Shown: positions 45,655 through 55,072, numbered from the stretch's first letter. The stretch is DNA of 64,000 nt from Planctomycetaceae bacterium (GCA_002685935.1 NYZD01000168.1:1-64000); one strand, 5' to 3'. Notes: a model not told the origin generated them from the sequence alone. Numbers and translations: made by a program.

Positions 45655-46293
45655 TCAAACCCAGCGCGCCGCGCTGCGATCAGCGCTCTCCAATCCATTA
45701 TCCGTCATCGTCCAACCGCGACCGTCCTGCACCAGCGCGATCCGACAACACAAGCCCACCCAGATGTCCGGCTTGTCTACACCCAGCAGCGACCGCACCA
45801 TCCCCCAAATCGATCCGCCGTGCGCTACGATCAGCAGATTGCCGTCAAACGCACCGAGCAAACTCTGCATCGCGTGGCTTGTCCGACGCCACGCATCATC
45901 CTCGCTCTCGGGGAACTGTGGCCGAATCACTGACTGATAAGCCGTGTTGATCCGCGGAAAATCACGCCCAAGCGCCGCCGCCTCCGAGAACTTCGGCGGT
46001 AGCTCAAACCACTCGTCAAAATACAACTCGCCGACCCCATGCTCCACGTGCATCGGCTTGTCGATCAACCCCGCCACCTCGTTGGCCGTCTGCAAACATC
46101 GCGTGAATGGCGAGCAGATCAAGTGATCCACCTGATCCCCAACAAACGATCGCCCCAGCACCCGCGCCTGCTCGAACCCATCATCCGACAGCGGTGAATC
46201 AAACGGCCGGCCCGCGTCCCGCCATTGTGAGTCCACGAAATCCCGACGATTGCCGTGCCGACAAAGCCAGATCGTCCGCGATGGGTCACCCAT
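45655..46293 (-). CDS. Histidine phosphatase (phosphoglycerate mutase-like) family protein
   Basis: The 212-residue protein has the catalytic RHG motif (LCRHGNRRDF) and the second conserved block CSPFTRCLQTA. The C-terminal LLIVAHGGSIWGMV carries the second catalytic His. These mark the histidine phosphatase superfamily, which works through phosphohistidine. Several substrates are known in the family, including sugars and nucleotides, and no specific one can be chosen. It is divergent from the SpoIIE-type phosphatase gene. Confidence 0.9.
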   Translation of the reverse strand: MGDPSRTIWLCRHGNRRDFVDSQWRDAGRPFDSPLSDDGFEQARVLGRSFVGDQVDHLICSPFTRCLQTANEVAGLIDKPMHVEHGVGELYFDEWFELPPKFSEAAALGRDFPRINTAYQSVIRPQFPESEDDAWRRTSHAMQSLLGAFDGNLLIVAHGGSIWGMVRSLLGVDKPDIWVGLCCRIALVQDGRGWTMTDNGLESADRSAARWV

Positions 46294-46423
46294 GCCGTTC
46301 AGCCCTCAGTATGCGATGGACATCACCAGACATTATTGCCAATCCACGCCGCGCTGCCCACATCAGTGAAGCAATCACCCCATCCCGGGCACATCATCCG
46401 TGAAACACACGTCTGCTCAGTCT

Positions 46424-46452
46424 TTGGCGTCCGCGTTGGCCTCGTGTAACAT
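46424..46452 (+). promoter_or_regulatory. Candidate sigma-70 promoter of the SpoIIE-type phosphatase gene
   Basis: TTGGCG (46424-46429) is followed by 17 nt and TAACAT (46447-46452). This is a plausible -35/-10 pair. The start codon lies 28 nt downstream, after AGGAG, leaving room for a short leader. Confidence 0.45.
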
Positions 46453-46480
46453 CACTCCGCTGTCGGTCAGGAGTAAACTC

Positions 46481-47359
46481 ATGCCCACGACCACCGATTC
46501 ACCCGACGCCGCGCACACCCTCCAGTGTATGGAAATCTGGAACGGCAACGCCGCCATCCAAAACGCCGTGTCCGTGCCCGGCCTCGACGTCTGGATCCGC
46601 AGCCGGCCCTACCAGGACACCGACGCCGGTGGCGATGTCCACTACGTCTCCCAATGCGCCATGGGTAAAATCTCCCGCCTCTCCGTCGCCGACGTCTCCG
46701 GGCACGGCGGGGCCGTCGCCGAAGTCGCCGATTGGCTCCGCAAACAGATGCGCCATCACATCAACACCCCCAATCAGGCCGCCTTCGCCCGCGCCATGAA
46801 CGAGGAATTCACCCAACGCAGCGCGTCCGGCCAATTCGCCACCGCACTGCTCGCCACCTACTTCGCACCCAAAAAACATCTGATCATCACCAACGCCGGC
46901 CACCCCCGCCCCCTCTGGTACCGCGCCGACCTCGGCACCTGGCAACTGCTCGATCACGATTCTGATGACCTCGCCGACCGTCTGTCCAACCTCCCCCTCG
47001 GCGTCATCGAACCCACCGACTACCACCAGTTCGCCGTCCCCCTCACCAAGGGCGACATCGTCATCATCTACACCGACTCCCTCATCGAAGCCGCCAAAGC
47101 CGGTTCAACCGAGTCCGGATCGACCACCCTCCTCGGCGAAGCCGGCCTCATCCAACTCGCCGCCGCCCTCGACATCGCCAGCCCCGAGACCGTCGGCGAC
47201 GATCTGCTCCACGCCGTCGCCGCCTACGCTGGCAAGGACCAACCCGACGACGATGAAACCGTGCTCGTCCTCCACCACAACGCCGTCGACCCGCCCCACC
47301 GCGGCCCGATCCACACCGTCAAAATGATTGGCAAAATGATGGGCATCGGCGGCCATTAG
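46481..47359 (+). CDS. SpoIIE-type PP2C phosphatase
   Basis: The 292-residue protein matches the PP2C/SpoIIE family that dephosphorylates anti-sigma-factor antagonists. Metal-binding blocks are seen as DTDAGGDVHYVS, VADVSGHGG, ITNAGHPRPLWYR and YTDSLIEA, with the DDDETVLVL block near the C-terminus. The start at 46481 has AGGAG 7 nt upstream, whereas the longer reading starts in poor context. No GAF, PAS or response-regulator domain is fused, so its input must come from elsewhere. Confidence 0.9.
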   Translation: MPTTTDSPDAAHTLQCMEIWNGNAAIQNAVSVPGLDVWIRSRPYQDTDAGGDVHYVSQCAMGKISRLSVADVSGHGGAVAEVADWLRKQMRHHINTPNQAAFARAMNEEFTQRSASGQFATALLATYFAPKKHLIITNAGHPRPLWYRADLGTWQLLDHDSDDLADRLSNLPLGVIEPTDYHQFAVPLTKGDIVIIYTDSLIEAAKAGSTESGSTTLLGEAGLIQLAAALDIASPETVGDDLLHAVAAYAGKDQPDDDETVLVLHHNAVDPPHRGPIHTVKMIGKMMGIGGH

Positions 47360-47391
47360 TCCCCATCGCGCGCTCGCCGCTCCCACACCCC

Positions 47392-48096
47392 CTACCCCTC
47401 CCGTTCTTCCTCCGGCACGTCCGAGAAATCCTGCGGCTCATACCCAATCGCCCGCCGACCGTGCTCCAGGTCATACAGCGGCCAGTTGCTGTCCGACACC
47501 CCGTACACAATCTCAAACTTCACCCCCGGATGAATCACCGCCCGCTCAAACAGCCGCACCACGTCGTCGTAACTCAGATGATGTGGATGCTCCGGTAGCC
47601 TGCGCCCTCGCTTGAAGTTCCCGATCCGCAGCGCTACCACTTCCATCTCGTGTTGCTGCGCGTACAACTGCCCCATCTGTTCCAGGTAGATCTTGCTCAC
47701 CGTGTAAATCGAGTTCGGCGTGTACGGCGTGTCCACCGTCCGCTGAATGTGTCTCGGATGATCCGACACCACACCCGCTCGGCTCGCCAGCACCACCCGC
47801 TTCACGCCACGCTGACGCGCCGCCTCCAGCACGTTGTACGTGCCGATGAAGTTCGCCGGCAACAGCAGTTCCCAATAATGTTCGCGCGCGCTGACTCCCG
47901 CCAAATGCACCACGGCGTCCACGTCCGCCATCGCCTGATGCACGTCGTCCCAGTCGGCCACGTCGCCCACAACCGCGTCGCTGAGGTCCGGCGTCTCCAC
48001 GTGATCGAACCCGCGCACCGCATACCGGTCGCGCCACGCCGACACCAACTCCGTACCGATCAAACCCGCTGACCCGGTAATGAGAATGCGCATCAT
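47392..48096 (-). CDS. NAD-dependent epimerase/dehydratase, uronate-dehydrogenase-like (copy 1)
   Basis: The 234-residue short-chain dehydrogenase has the NAD-binding motif TGSAGLIGTEL and the DAVVHLAG strand. The Ser (VVLASRAGVV) and YxxxK (YTVSK) make up the catalytic triad. The pattern around NFIGTYNVLEAARQRGVKR and LRIGNF fits uronate dehydrogenases and related sugar epimerases. Its C-terminal part is nearly identical to the gene at 48209 (shared EPQDFSDVPEEE). A small palindrome (CCGCAG/CTGCGG) sits immediately upstream of its ATG. Confidence 0.85.
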   Translation of the reverse strand: MMRILITGSAGLIGTELVSAWRDRYAVRGFDHVETPDLSDAVVGDVADWDDVHQAMADVDAVVHLAGVSAREHYWELLLPANFIGTYNVLEAARQRGVKRVVLASRAGVVSDHPRHIQRTVDTPYTPNSIYTVSKIYLEQMGQLYAQQHEMEVVALRIGNFKRGRRLPEHPHHLSYDDVVRLFERAVIHPGVKFEIVYGVSDSNWPLYDLEHGRRAIGYEPQDFSDVPEEEREG

Positions 48097-48098
48097 CC

Positions 48099-48116
48099 CC
48101 GCAGTTTACTCTGCGG
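48099..48116. repeat. Palindrome CCGCAG-N6-CTGCGG before the epimerase start
   Basis: A 6-bp perfect inverted repeat with a 6-nt spacer lies 3 nt upstream of the ATG at 48096. It could be an operator or a hairpin near the ribosome binding site. A twin is absent before the paralogue at 48916. Confidence 0.4.
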
Positions 48117-48208
48117 AGGAGGTGTTGCGATACACCCCCGCCAATAGGCATGGCCCCGGGAATCCTGAATCGGTAATCCCCCGCACTGATCCCCGCCTCT
48201 GTCGCGCG

Positions 48209-48916
48209 CTACGCGCCCCGCTCCTCCTCGGGCACGTCCGAAAAATCCTGCGGCTCATACCCAATCGCCCGCCGCCCATGCTCCAGGTCATACAGCGGCC
48301 AGTTGCTGCCGGACACGCCGTAAACAATCTCAAACTTTACGCCCGGATGAATGATCGCGCGCTCGAACACGCGCACCGCATCACCGTGGCTCAGATGGTG
48401 TGGATGACCCGGCTGGTCGCGCTCGGGATTGAAGTTCCCGATCCGCACCGCGATGATTTCCATCCCGTGCCGCTCGGCGTACATCCGGCCCATCTGCTCA
48501 GCGTAGATCTTGCTGATCGTGTAATACGAATCCGGCTCCGAATACGGCAGATCCACCGTGCGCTGAACCGAGCGCGGGTGACCCCCGACCACGCCCGCAC
48601 GGCTGGCCAGCGCCACGCGCCGCACCCCGCGCTGATGCGCCGCCTCCAACACGTTGTACGTCCCAATGAAATTGTTATGCAGGATCACGTCCCAACTGTG
48701 CCCGCCGCTCGACGACCCCCCCAGATGAACCACCGCGTCGACCTCCGCCAGCGCCGCGTGTACCGTGTCGAAGTCGCCGAGGTCACCCACCACCGCATCG
48801 TCGAGTTCAACCGTGGGCTCGCGATCCAGGCCGCGCACGATGTACCGGTCCCGCAGGCCGCGCACCACCGTCCTGCCCACGGCCCCCGCCGATCCCGTTA
48901 CGAGTACACGCATCAT
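48209..48916 (-). CDS. NAD-dependent epimerase/dehydratase, uronate-dehydrogenase-like (copy 2)
   Basis: This 235-residue paralogue of the 47392 gene has TGSAGAVGRTV for NAD binding, DAVVHLGGSS, the Ser in ALASRAGVV and the YTISK catalytic pair. The last 45 residues match copy 1 almost completely, while the N-terminal half has diverged clearly. The start at 48916 (MMRVLVTG) was chosen over a longer reading. It sits between copy 1 and the zinc dehydrogenase in a leftward cluster. Confidence 0.85.
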   Translation of the reverse strand: MMRVLVTGSAGAVGRTVVRGLRDRYIVRGLDREPTVELDDAVVGDLGDFDTVHAALAEVDAVVHLGGSSSGGHSWDVILHNNFIGTYNVLEAAHQRGVRRVALASRAGVVGGHPRSVQRTVDLPYSEPDSYYTISKIYAEQMGRMYAERHGMEIIAVRIGNFNPERDQPGHPHHLSHGDAVRVFERAIIHPGVKFEIVYGVSGSNWPLYDLEHGRRAIGYEPQDFSDVPEEERGA

Positions 48917-48992
48917 CACGACCAACTCACTGTTACAGACCGCCGGCACACGAGCCGCGACATCCAGGAAACCGAAACACCCACAGTCGCCA

Positions 48993-50027
48993 CTAAGGCA
49001 CCAGCACCACCTTCAATGCCTCGCGATTATCGATCGCCGCGAATGCGTCTTCCCACTTCGCCAGCGGGAACTGATGCGTGATCACCTGCGCCGCCGGAAG
49101 CTGCCCGGTCGCCATCAGATGAATCGTCTTGTTCCACGACGTATGGCTCGTCGACAGGCAAAACGCAATATCACAAACCTTGAACGCCGCCTGCTTATAC
49201 GGGAATTCCACCATGTCCCCCTCCGGCAGGCCGATCACGCAAATCCGGCCCTTCTTGCGCACCATCCCCACCGTCGACGCGATCCCCTGCCTCGAACCCG
49301 AACACTCCACCACCAGGTCCGCGCCCTTTCCGTCGGTCAGCTCCATCACCTTCGCTTGCGCATCCTCGGCCTGAGCGTTCACCACATGCGTAAACCCCAT
49401 CTCGCGCGCCTTGGGCAGCCGTAGCGCCTCGTCCACCCCCGCGCCGATCACCATCACGTCACGCGCTCCGCCTGCCCGCGCCGTCAACGCCGCCAGCAGG
49501 CCGATCGGGCCCGGCCCAACCACCACCACGAAATCTCCCGCCTCAATCGTCGCCCGCTCAATGATGTCGTGCACCGTGTTCGCCGTCGGCTCAACAATCG
49601 CGCCGCTCACGTCATCCACGCTGTCCGGCAGCTTGTGCAGCAAGAACTCCGGCATCACCAGGTATTCCGTGAATGCCCCGTCGATGCCCCAGCCCGGCGA
49701 CCGCTTCGTGACGCAGATCTGAGGATTGCCCGTTCGGCACAACACGCAATGCCCACACGCCTGTGTGTGCGGTTCACCCACCACGCGCTCCCCTGCTTCC
49801 ACCAGCGACACGCCCGGCCCCAACGCATCCACCACCCCCGTGAACTCGTGACCCATCACCACCGGCGGCCAGTAGGGAAACGCGTCATCGCGCACGTGCA
49901 CGTCCGTCCCGCAGATGCCGCATGCTGCAACCTTGATGCGCACCTGCTTCTCGCCCGGCTCGGGGACGGGCACGTCTCGAAGTTCCAGGTGCCCTTTGCC
50001 CTTTTGGGTTTTTACCAGTCCGATCAT
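48993..50027 (-). CDS. Zinc-dependent medium-chain alcohol dehydrogenase
   Basis: The 344-residue protein has the MDR fold. The catalytic zinc site is around CGICGTDVHVRDD and GHEFTGVVDA. Structural-zinc cysteines are clustered in CGHCVLCRTGNPQIC. The Rossmann motif is GPGPIGLLAALTA. It resembles sorbitol, threonine or sugar-alcohol dehydrogenases; the substrate is not determined. The ATG at 50027 is 4 nt after the stop of the upstream M20 hydrolase gene, so the two are probably translated together. Confidence 0.92.
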   Translation of the reverse strand: MIGLVKTQKGKGHLELRDVPVPEPGEKQVRIKVAACGICGTDVHVRDDAFPYWPPVVMGHEFTGVVDALGPGVSLVEAGERVVGEPHTQACGHCVLCRTGNPQICVTKRSPGWGIDGAFTEYLVMPEFLLHKLPDSVDDVSGAIVEPTANTVHDIIERATIEAGDFVVVVGPGPIGLLAALTARAGGARDVMVIGAGVDEALRLPKAREMGFTHVVNAQAEDAQAKVMELTDGKGADLVVECSGSRQGIASTVGMVRKKGRICVIGLPEGDMVEFPYKQAAFKVCDIAFCLSTSHTSWNKTIHLMATGQLPAAQVITHQFPLAKWEDAFAAIDNREALKVVLVP

Positions 50028-50031
50028 GGAT

Positions 50032-51282
50032 TCACTTCTCCGTCGAGCACCAGCGGGCACTCAGATGCGCCAGCGCCTCGGCGGCACCGGCCAACTCGTC
50101 CAGCGGCATCACTTCCTGATTGGAGTGCGCCACCGATAAACTCCCCCCGCCGAACACCAGCGTCGGGATATCGATCTGATTGTTATAGAACCACGCATCG
50201 CACGATGCCGTCAATACGTCGATCGGTGACGTCAACCCCGCCGCACCCGCCGCGTCCCGCATCGCCGCCACCAGCGGATGGTCCGTCGCGATCACCGACG
50301 AATCATGCCGATACGTGTAATGCGATTCAAAATGCTCTGCGATATCCGCGCCTCCCTGCTCGCGAATCGCGCCGTCCATCTCCGCCATCACTTCCCGCGC
50401 CGTCTTGTTCGGCAATATCCCCGTCAACCCCTCCAGCACCGCCTCACCCGGCGATGTCGCCGGCCAGTTCCCCGCATGCAGCTTCCCGAACGTCAGCGGC
50501 ATCGGATTCTCATATTTGTCGAACATCGGATCGCCCCGCGACCCCGCCAGCAACTGCGCGTGATACTCGGTGATGATCTCCATCACCCGCACTGCACGCA
50601 GCAGCGCACTTTGCGTCTTCCCCGCCGCACCCGAGTGGCCCGGCTTGCCCTTGACCGTGAATCGAAACCACACCGCGCCCCGGCTCGCCGTGATAATCCG
50701 ATGCTCCGTCGGCTCCAACACCACGCAGCCGTCCGCCTCCTCGCCGTGACGCACCATCGCCAGCGTCCCGTTCCCGCCGTTCTCTTCCTCCACCACGATG
50801 TGCGCGATCAGATCGCCCGGCAGCGTCGCCCCCGCCTCCTTCAGCGCCGCCATCGTCAGCCACGCCGTCACCACCTGGCCCTTCGCATCGCACGATCCGC
50901 GCCCCCACATCAACCCCGCGTCATCCACCGTCGGCGTGTAGGGATTCGGCTGCCCCTGGCTCGGCGGCACCGTATCCACGTGCGTGTTCATCATCAGCCG
51001 ACGCCCGCCGCCCGACCCTTGGCGCACGATCCGCAGATTGAACCGCCCGTCATATTCGATCCCCGGGATCGGATCGCTGAAATCACGATCCGCCTTCAGC
51101 GCGTTCGACATCGCCACACGCTCCACATCTCCCACGCGAGCGAAATTATCCGCCGCCACCTCCATCGCCGCCTGCTCTTCGCCCGACAGCGAGGGCGTCG
51201 AAATCAAATCCGCCAGAAACTGCCGCGCCTCCGGCAACTTCGCTGCCACCGCATCGTGTATGTCCGTCGTCGCAATATTCAT
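50032..51282 (-). CDS. M20-family metallohydrolase (ArgE/DapE/CPG2-like)
   Basis: The 416-residue protein is a cocatalytic zinc hydrolase. The first metal block is NTHVDTVPPS, the bridging Asp is in GRGSCDAKGQVV, and the catalytic base pair is VEEENGGNGT. The dimerisation part includes KGKPGHSGAAGKT. M20 members cut amide bonds in acetylated amino acids, succinyl-diaminopimelate or peptides. The start at 51282 (MNIATTDI) is uncertain, since a GTG 21 nt upstream also fits and no clear Shine-Dalgarno is seen. It lies between the aminotransferase and the zinc dehydrogenase. Confidence 0.9.
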   Translation of the reverse strand: MNIATTDIHDAVAAKLPEARQFLADLISTPSLSGEEQAAMEVAADNFARVGDVERVAMSNALKADRDFSDPIPGIEYDGRFNLRIVRQGSGGGRRLMMNTHVDTVPPSQGQPNPYTPTVDDAGLMWGRGSCDAKGQVVTAWLTMAALKEAGATLPGDLIAHIVVEEENGGNGTLAMVRHGEEADGCVVLEPTEHRIITASRGAVWFRFTVKGKPGHSGAAGKTQSALLRAVRVMEIITEYHAQLLAGSRGDPMFDKYENPMPLTFGKLHAGNWPATSPGEAVLEGLTGILPNKTAREVMAEMDGAIREQGGADIAEHFESHYTYRHDSSVIATDHPLVAAMRDAAGAAGLTSPIDVLTASCDAWFYNNQIDIPTLVFGGGSLSVAHSNQEVMPLDELAGAAEALAHLSARWCSTEK

Positions 51283-51343
51283 CGGTTTAATCACAAACAA
51301 CACAAGGTGCGCTGCGTCTCAATTCCGTATCTGCAATCCAAAG

Positions 51344-51378
51344 CCCTTCGTGTTCTTCGTGCCCTTCGCGTCTTCGTG
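51344..51378. repeat. Tandem CTTCGTG-type short repeat
   Basis: Four near-copies of a 9-nt unit (yycTTCGTG) run as CCCTTCGTG, TTCTTCGTG, CCCTTCGCG, TCTTCGTG in the gap before the M20 gene. On the minus strand the unit reads CACGAAGGG. A similar CACGAAG family occurs in many environmental genomes (from memory, not checked). Confidence 0.7.
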
Positions 51379-51391
51379 AAAAACTCCCCGT

Positions 51392-52723
51392 TCAACCTTC
51401 CAGGCTCGTCAGCGACTTCGCCATAATGTCCAGACTCTCATTCGCTTCGTCCTCGGTGATGCACAGCGGCGGAGCCACCCGGACCACGTTCCCGTATATC
51501 CCCACCGACCCGATCAACACACCGTTCTCCGCGCAACGCTGCATCAACTGCCGCGTCAGATCCGGACTCGGCGCCTTGGTCTTCTTGTCCTCAACGATCT
51601 CCAGACCAATCACCAGTCCCTTGCCGCGCACGTCGCCCAGATAGCGAGACTTCTCCTGCATCGCCCGCAGCCGATCCAACATCAGCGGCCCAACCCGCTG
51701 CACGTTCTCCACGATCCGATCCTCCACCATCGCCTCGAGAATCGCGATCACCGCCGCGCTGCTTATCGGGTTGCCCCCCACCGTGCTCGACATCTCGCCC
51801 TTGCCCAGACAATCGATCACGTCACCCCGCGCCGCGACCGCCGCCACCGGCACGCCGTTGCCGATCCCCTTGCCGATCGAAACCAGATCCGGCGTCACCC
51901 CCTCGACCTCCATCCCCCACATCCGTCCCATGCGGCCGTAAGAACTTTGCACCTCGTCCAGCGTGAACACGATGCTCTTCTCCCGGCACCACCGCTCCAA
52001 CTCCTTCATGTATCCGTCCGGCGGGAAGATGAACCCCGCCGCCCCCAGATACGGCTCAACCATGATTCCCGCCAGCGAACCGCACGAATTCGCCGCCACC
52101 GTCTCGTCCAGTTGCGACATGTAGTAATCAATAATGCGCCCGTCGTCCCCCTGCACCGGACAGCGATACGGATACGGAAACGGCGCGCGAATCACGCCCG
52201 GCAACGCCGGCCCATACCCGCGCTTCGTCCCGCTCAACCCCCCCGCACTCGCCGCGCCCGACGTCCGTCCGTGAAATCCCCCATGAAACCCGATCGTCTC
52301 AAAACACCCCGTCTTCCGCTTCATGATCCGCAAACACGATTCCGTCGCCTCCGAACCCGTCGTCAGGAAAAAACACTTGTCCAGATGCCCCGGCAGCGCC
52401 GCCACCAGCGCCTCCGCCGCGCGAATGCGGTTCTCGTTCGCGCATTCATAGTTGTTGATCAGTCTCCCCACCGATTCCCGAACCGCCTCCACCAGCTTTG
52501 GATGGCAGTGCCCCAGATTCGTCACCAGCACGCCCGACGTCCAGTCAATGAACCGATTGCCGTCCACGTCGTCCACGGTCACGCCCCGTGCGCGGTCCCA
52601 GACCACCGGCACCTGACGGCCCGTCGTGTCCGCCTCGAATTGATGCCAGCGCTCAATCAAAGCCGCCGACTTCGGCCCGGGAATCGCCGTCGCCACGTTC
52701 GCGATCTTCGTCTGCATCGTCAT
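51392..52723 (-). CDS. Class III pyridoxal-phosphate aminotransferase
   Basis: This protein of about 443 residues is a fold-type I aminotransferase. Family marks include the GFHGGFHGRTSGA block, the FTLDEVQSSYGRMGRM segment and the PLP lysine in LVSIGKGIGNGVPV. It resembles GABA/ornithine or taurine-type aminotransferases. The start at 52723 is chosen because GGAG lies 6 nt upstream; the longer reading would overlap the upstream gene. It lies 110 nt before the M20 hydrolase and 31 nt after the 2-hydroxyacid dehydrogenase. Confidence 0.93.
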   Translation of the reverse strand: MTMQTKIANVATAIPGPKSAALIERWHQFEADTTGRQVPVVWDRARGVTVDDVDGNRFIDWTSGVLVTNLGHCHPKLVEAVRESVGRLINNYECANENRIRAAEALVAALPGHLDKCFFLTTGSEATESCLRIMKRKTGCFETIGFHGGFHGRTSGAASAGGLSGTKRGYGPALPGVIRAPFPYPYRCPVQGDDGRIIDYYMSQLDETVAANSCGSLAGIMVEPYLGAAGFIFPPDGYMKELERWCREKSIVFTLDEVQSSYGRMGRMWGMEVEGVTPDLVSIGKGIGNGVPVAAVAARGDVIDCLGKGEMSSTVGGNPISSAAVIAILEAMVEDRIVENVQRVGPLMLDRLRAMQEKSRYLGDVRGKGLVIGLEIVEDKKTKAPSPDLTRQLMQRCAENGVLIGSVGIYGNVVRVAPPLCITEDEANESLDIMAKSLTSLEG

Positions 52724-52754
52724 GGCCAACTCCATCTGCGCGTCATCCGCGCCG

Positions 52755-53753
52755 TCATCCCTTCGCCAGCGCCTCGGCATTCACCGCGATGCGAGGCCCC
52801 GTGCCCGCGATAAACATGTCAATCGCTTCCACGATCTTTTCCCGGATCGACCAACCCGCATCCTCCGAATACCAACTCAGGTGCGGCGTGATCAACGCAT
52901 TGTCCAACCCGATCAACGGAAAATCAGCGTCCGGCGGCTCCTTCTCAAACACATCCACCGCCGCACCCGCGATGCGGTCCGCCTTCAACGCCTTCGCCAA
53001 GGCCTCGTGATCCACCATGCCCCCGCGCGACGTGTTAATCAGATAGGCCGTCGGCTTCATCAACGCCAGCGTCTCGGCATTGATCAGATGACGTGTCTCG
53101 TCGTTCAGCGGCGTGTGCACCGTCACGAAATCCGACTCGCGCATCAACGTCTTCATATCCACCACGTCAATGCCGAGCTCCGCCTTGCGCTCCGAAGGCA
53201 AATACGGATCGCAGATCAGAAACTTCATGCCGAAGTGTTCAAGCTTGTGATAAACCAGCGATCCAATCCGCCCGCATCCGACGATACCCACCGTCGCGCC
53301 GTCCAACCGAAACATCGGACGCACCGGATCGAAATCCCACTGACCGCTCGCGATCGAGTCCGTCAGCACCCGCTGCGACGACATCACCTTGCGCCCCAGC
53401 GCAAACAGCAGCGCGACCGCATGCTCCGCCACCTCATGCGAGCAGTAGTCCGGCACGTATTCCAGCAAAATCCCCCGCTCCGTCAGCGCATCGACGTCAA
53501 TGTTGTCGTACCCCGCTCCGTGACGAATCACCAGTCGGCACTGCTCCCAACCATCCATGATCGTCGGCGTGATCACCACCATGTTCACCACGATGATGTC
53601 CGCATCGCGCGTCACCTCAATCACCTCCGACTCCGGCCGGTGCTTGAGTTGATGATAGGTGAACTCGATACCGCGCTGGGCAAACTGCTCGGACTCCCAG
53701 TCCATCTTCGGTTCGATGTAGTCCGTGATCACGACCTTCAGCTTCTCGGGCAT
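52755..53753 (-). CDS. D-isomer specific 2-hydroxyacid dehydrogenase
   Basis: The 332-residue NAD-dependent dehydrogenase has the GCGRIGSLV dinucleotide motif. The catalytic Arg is in INTSRGGMVD, the Glu is in DVFEKEPP, and the His is in ITPHLSWYSED. The N-terminal substrate part shows VIRHGAGYDNID, typical of the phosphoglycerate/CtBP-like branch. It could reduce or oxidise a 2-oxo acid made by the adjacent aminotransferase. It is the first gene of the leftward catabolic cluster (a leader of about 150 nt separates it from the K+ channel gene). Confidence 0.93.
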   Translation of the reverse strand: MPEKLKVVITDYIEPKMDWESEQFAQRGIEFTYHQLKHRPESEVIEVTRDADIIVVNMVVITPTIMDGWEQCRLVIRHGAGYDNIDVDALTERGILLEYVPDYCSHEVAEHAVALLFALGRKVMSSQRVLTDSIASGQWDFDPVRPMFRLDGATVGIVGCGRIGSLVYHKLEHFGMKFLICDPYLPSERKAELGIDVVDMKTLMRESDFVTVHTPLNDETRHLINAETLALMKPTAYLINTSRGGMVDHEALAKALKADRIAGAAVDVFEKEPPDADFPLIGLDNALITPHLSWYSEDAGWSIREKIVEAIDMFIAGTGPRIAVNAEALAKG

Positions 53754-53904
53754 CTCAATGCGTCCTCATCCACTTGAATCCACGTGCGCAAACAATCAGC
53801 CTATCGGCCGACCGGGCAACTCGCAATGATCCTGGTAGGTCCAATCGCAGCCGGACGGAAATGCCCGACGCCCATCGATTCCCCCCGAGTTTCCCCGCCC
53901 TCGT

Positions 53905-54948
53905 TCACCCCGCCGCCGCCGTCGCCGTCAGTCCCCTGCAGCGCTCCGCCATCCGGGCAATCGCATCCAGTTCCCCCGCCACGATCAGCACGTCGCCCCC
54001 GCCCAACGTGTCGTTCGCCCGCGGCCGAACGTGCGTCTGCCCATCCGACTTCTGAAGCGCCACGAACGTCAGCGTCGGCTCCTTCGCCCCGAATTCCGCG
54101 ATCTTCTGACCCACCAGCGACGACCCCGGCTCAACCGAGATCTCCGTCATCTGGAACCCGCTCTCGCTCGTCCGCGCACGCTCCAGGAACTCCGCCAGCT
54201 TCGGCCGGACCAGCATCGTCGCGATATCGTGACCGCTGATCATCGCCGGCGAGATCACGTGCGTTGCCCCCGCACGCTTGAACCGTGTGTCCGACTGCGG
54301 ATTGTCGATCCGCGCGATAATGTTGATATCCGGATTCAACTCCCGCGCCGTCAACGTCATCACCAGATTGTCCGAATCGCTCGGCGACGCGCACACAATG
54401 CCCCGCGCTCGCTGCACACCCGCCAGTATCAGCGCCTCGTCCTCCGTGGCTGAACCTTCCACCACCAATTGGCCCTCGTTCCGCGCCCATTCAGCCCGCT
54501 CCGCGCTCTGCTCCACCACCACCACCGGCATCGCCGCCTCGGTGAATTGGTCGGATACCGCCTGACCCACCCGACCCAGACCGCAGATGATGAAATGATC
54601 TTCCAGTTGATCGATATGCCGTTGCATCTTTTGCCTCCACGCCATCTGCCGACTCACCGCGAACTGAACCATCTGACTTAACGCATACGTGCACGTCCCA
54701 ATCCCGCACAGGATCAAACCCGACGCAAACAGCCGCGCCGTCTCGCTGATCCCCTCATCGCCGTAACCCACCGTCGATAGCGTGATCACCGTGAAATAGA
54801 ACGCCCTGCCCAGCCCCCAATCCTCTTCAATGAGCATGAACCCCAACACCCCGCTCACCAACACCAGCACGAACGCCGCCAGTGCATAAAGCAACCGGCG
54901 GGCCTCGTCGTTCTTGCGTCCTCGTGCAGTCGCTCCGGGTCCTCTCAT
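53905..54948 (-). CDS. Potassium channel with RCK (TrkA-N/TrkA-C) domains
   Basis: The 347-residue protein has the MthK-like layout. Membrane segment 1 (LLYALAAFVLVLVSGVLGFM) is followed by a pore helix, the selectivity filter TVGYGD at about 59-64, and membrane segment 2 (LFASGLILCGIGTCTYALSQ). The cytoplasmic RCK_N domain has HFIICGLGRVGQAVSD for nucleotide binding, and RCK_C follows (about 270-345, EISVEPGSSLVGQKIAEFG). It regulates K+ flow and probably forms tetramers with an octameric gating ring. The start at 54948 gives a normal length; it is divergent from the Gfo/Idh gene. Confidence 0.93.
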   Translation of the reverse strand: MRGPGATARGRKNDEARRLLYALAAFVLVLVSGVLGFMLIEEDWGLGRAFYFTVITLSTVGYGDEGISETARLFASGLILCGIGTCTYALSQMVQFAVSRQMAWRQKMQRHIDQLEDHFIICGLGRVGQAVSDQFTEAAMPVVVVEQSAERAEWARNEGQLVVEGSATEDEALILAGVQRARGIVCASPSDSDNLVMTLTARELNPDINIIARIDNPQSDTRFKRAGATHVISPAMISGHDIATMLVRPKLAEFLERARTSESGFQMTEISVEPGSSLVGQKIAEFGAKEPTLTFVALQKSDGQTHVRPRANDTLGGGDVLIVAGELDAIARMAERCRGLTATAAAG

Positions 54949-55072
54949 CGTATTGCACAATATCGGTCCAACCGCCCACCCAAATAAGCCCCCCGCCTCA
55001 CTTGAAACCCGACCCCCTTGCGGTTCTATTGATGGCGATATCCGCCACCCAGCCCCTACCCACGGAGTTCCC

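Noticed and set aside
50278-51426. 382-residue Arg/His-rich plus-strand frame
   Set aside because: It is antisense to the M20 hydrolase gene, whose catalytic motifs are clear on the other strand.
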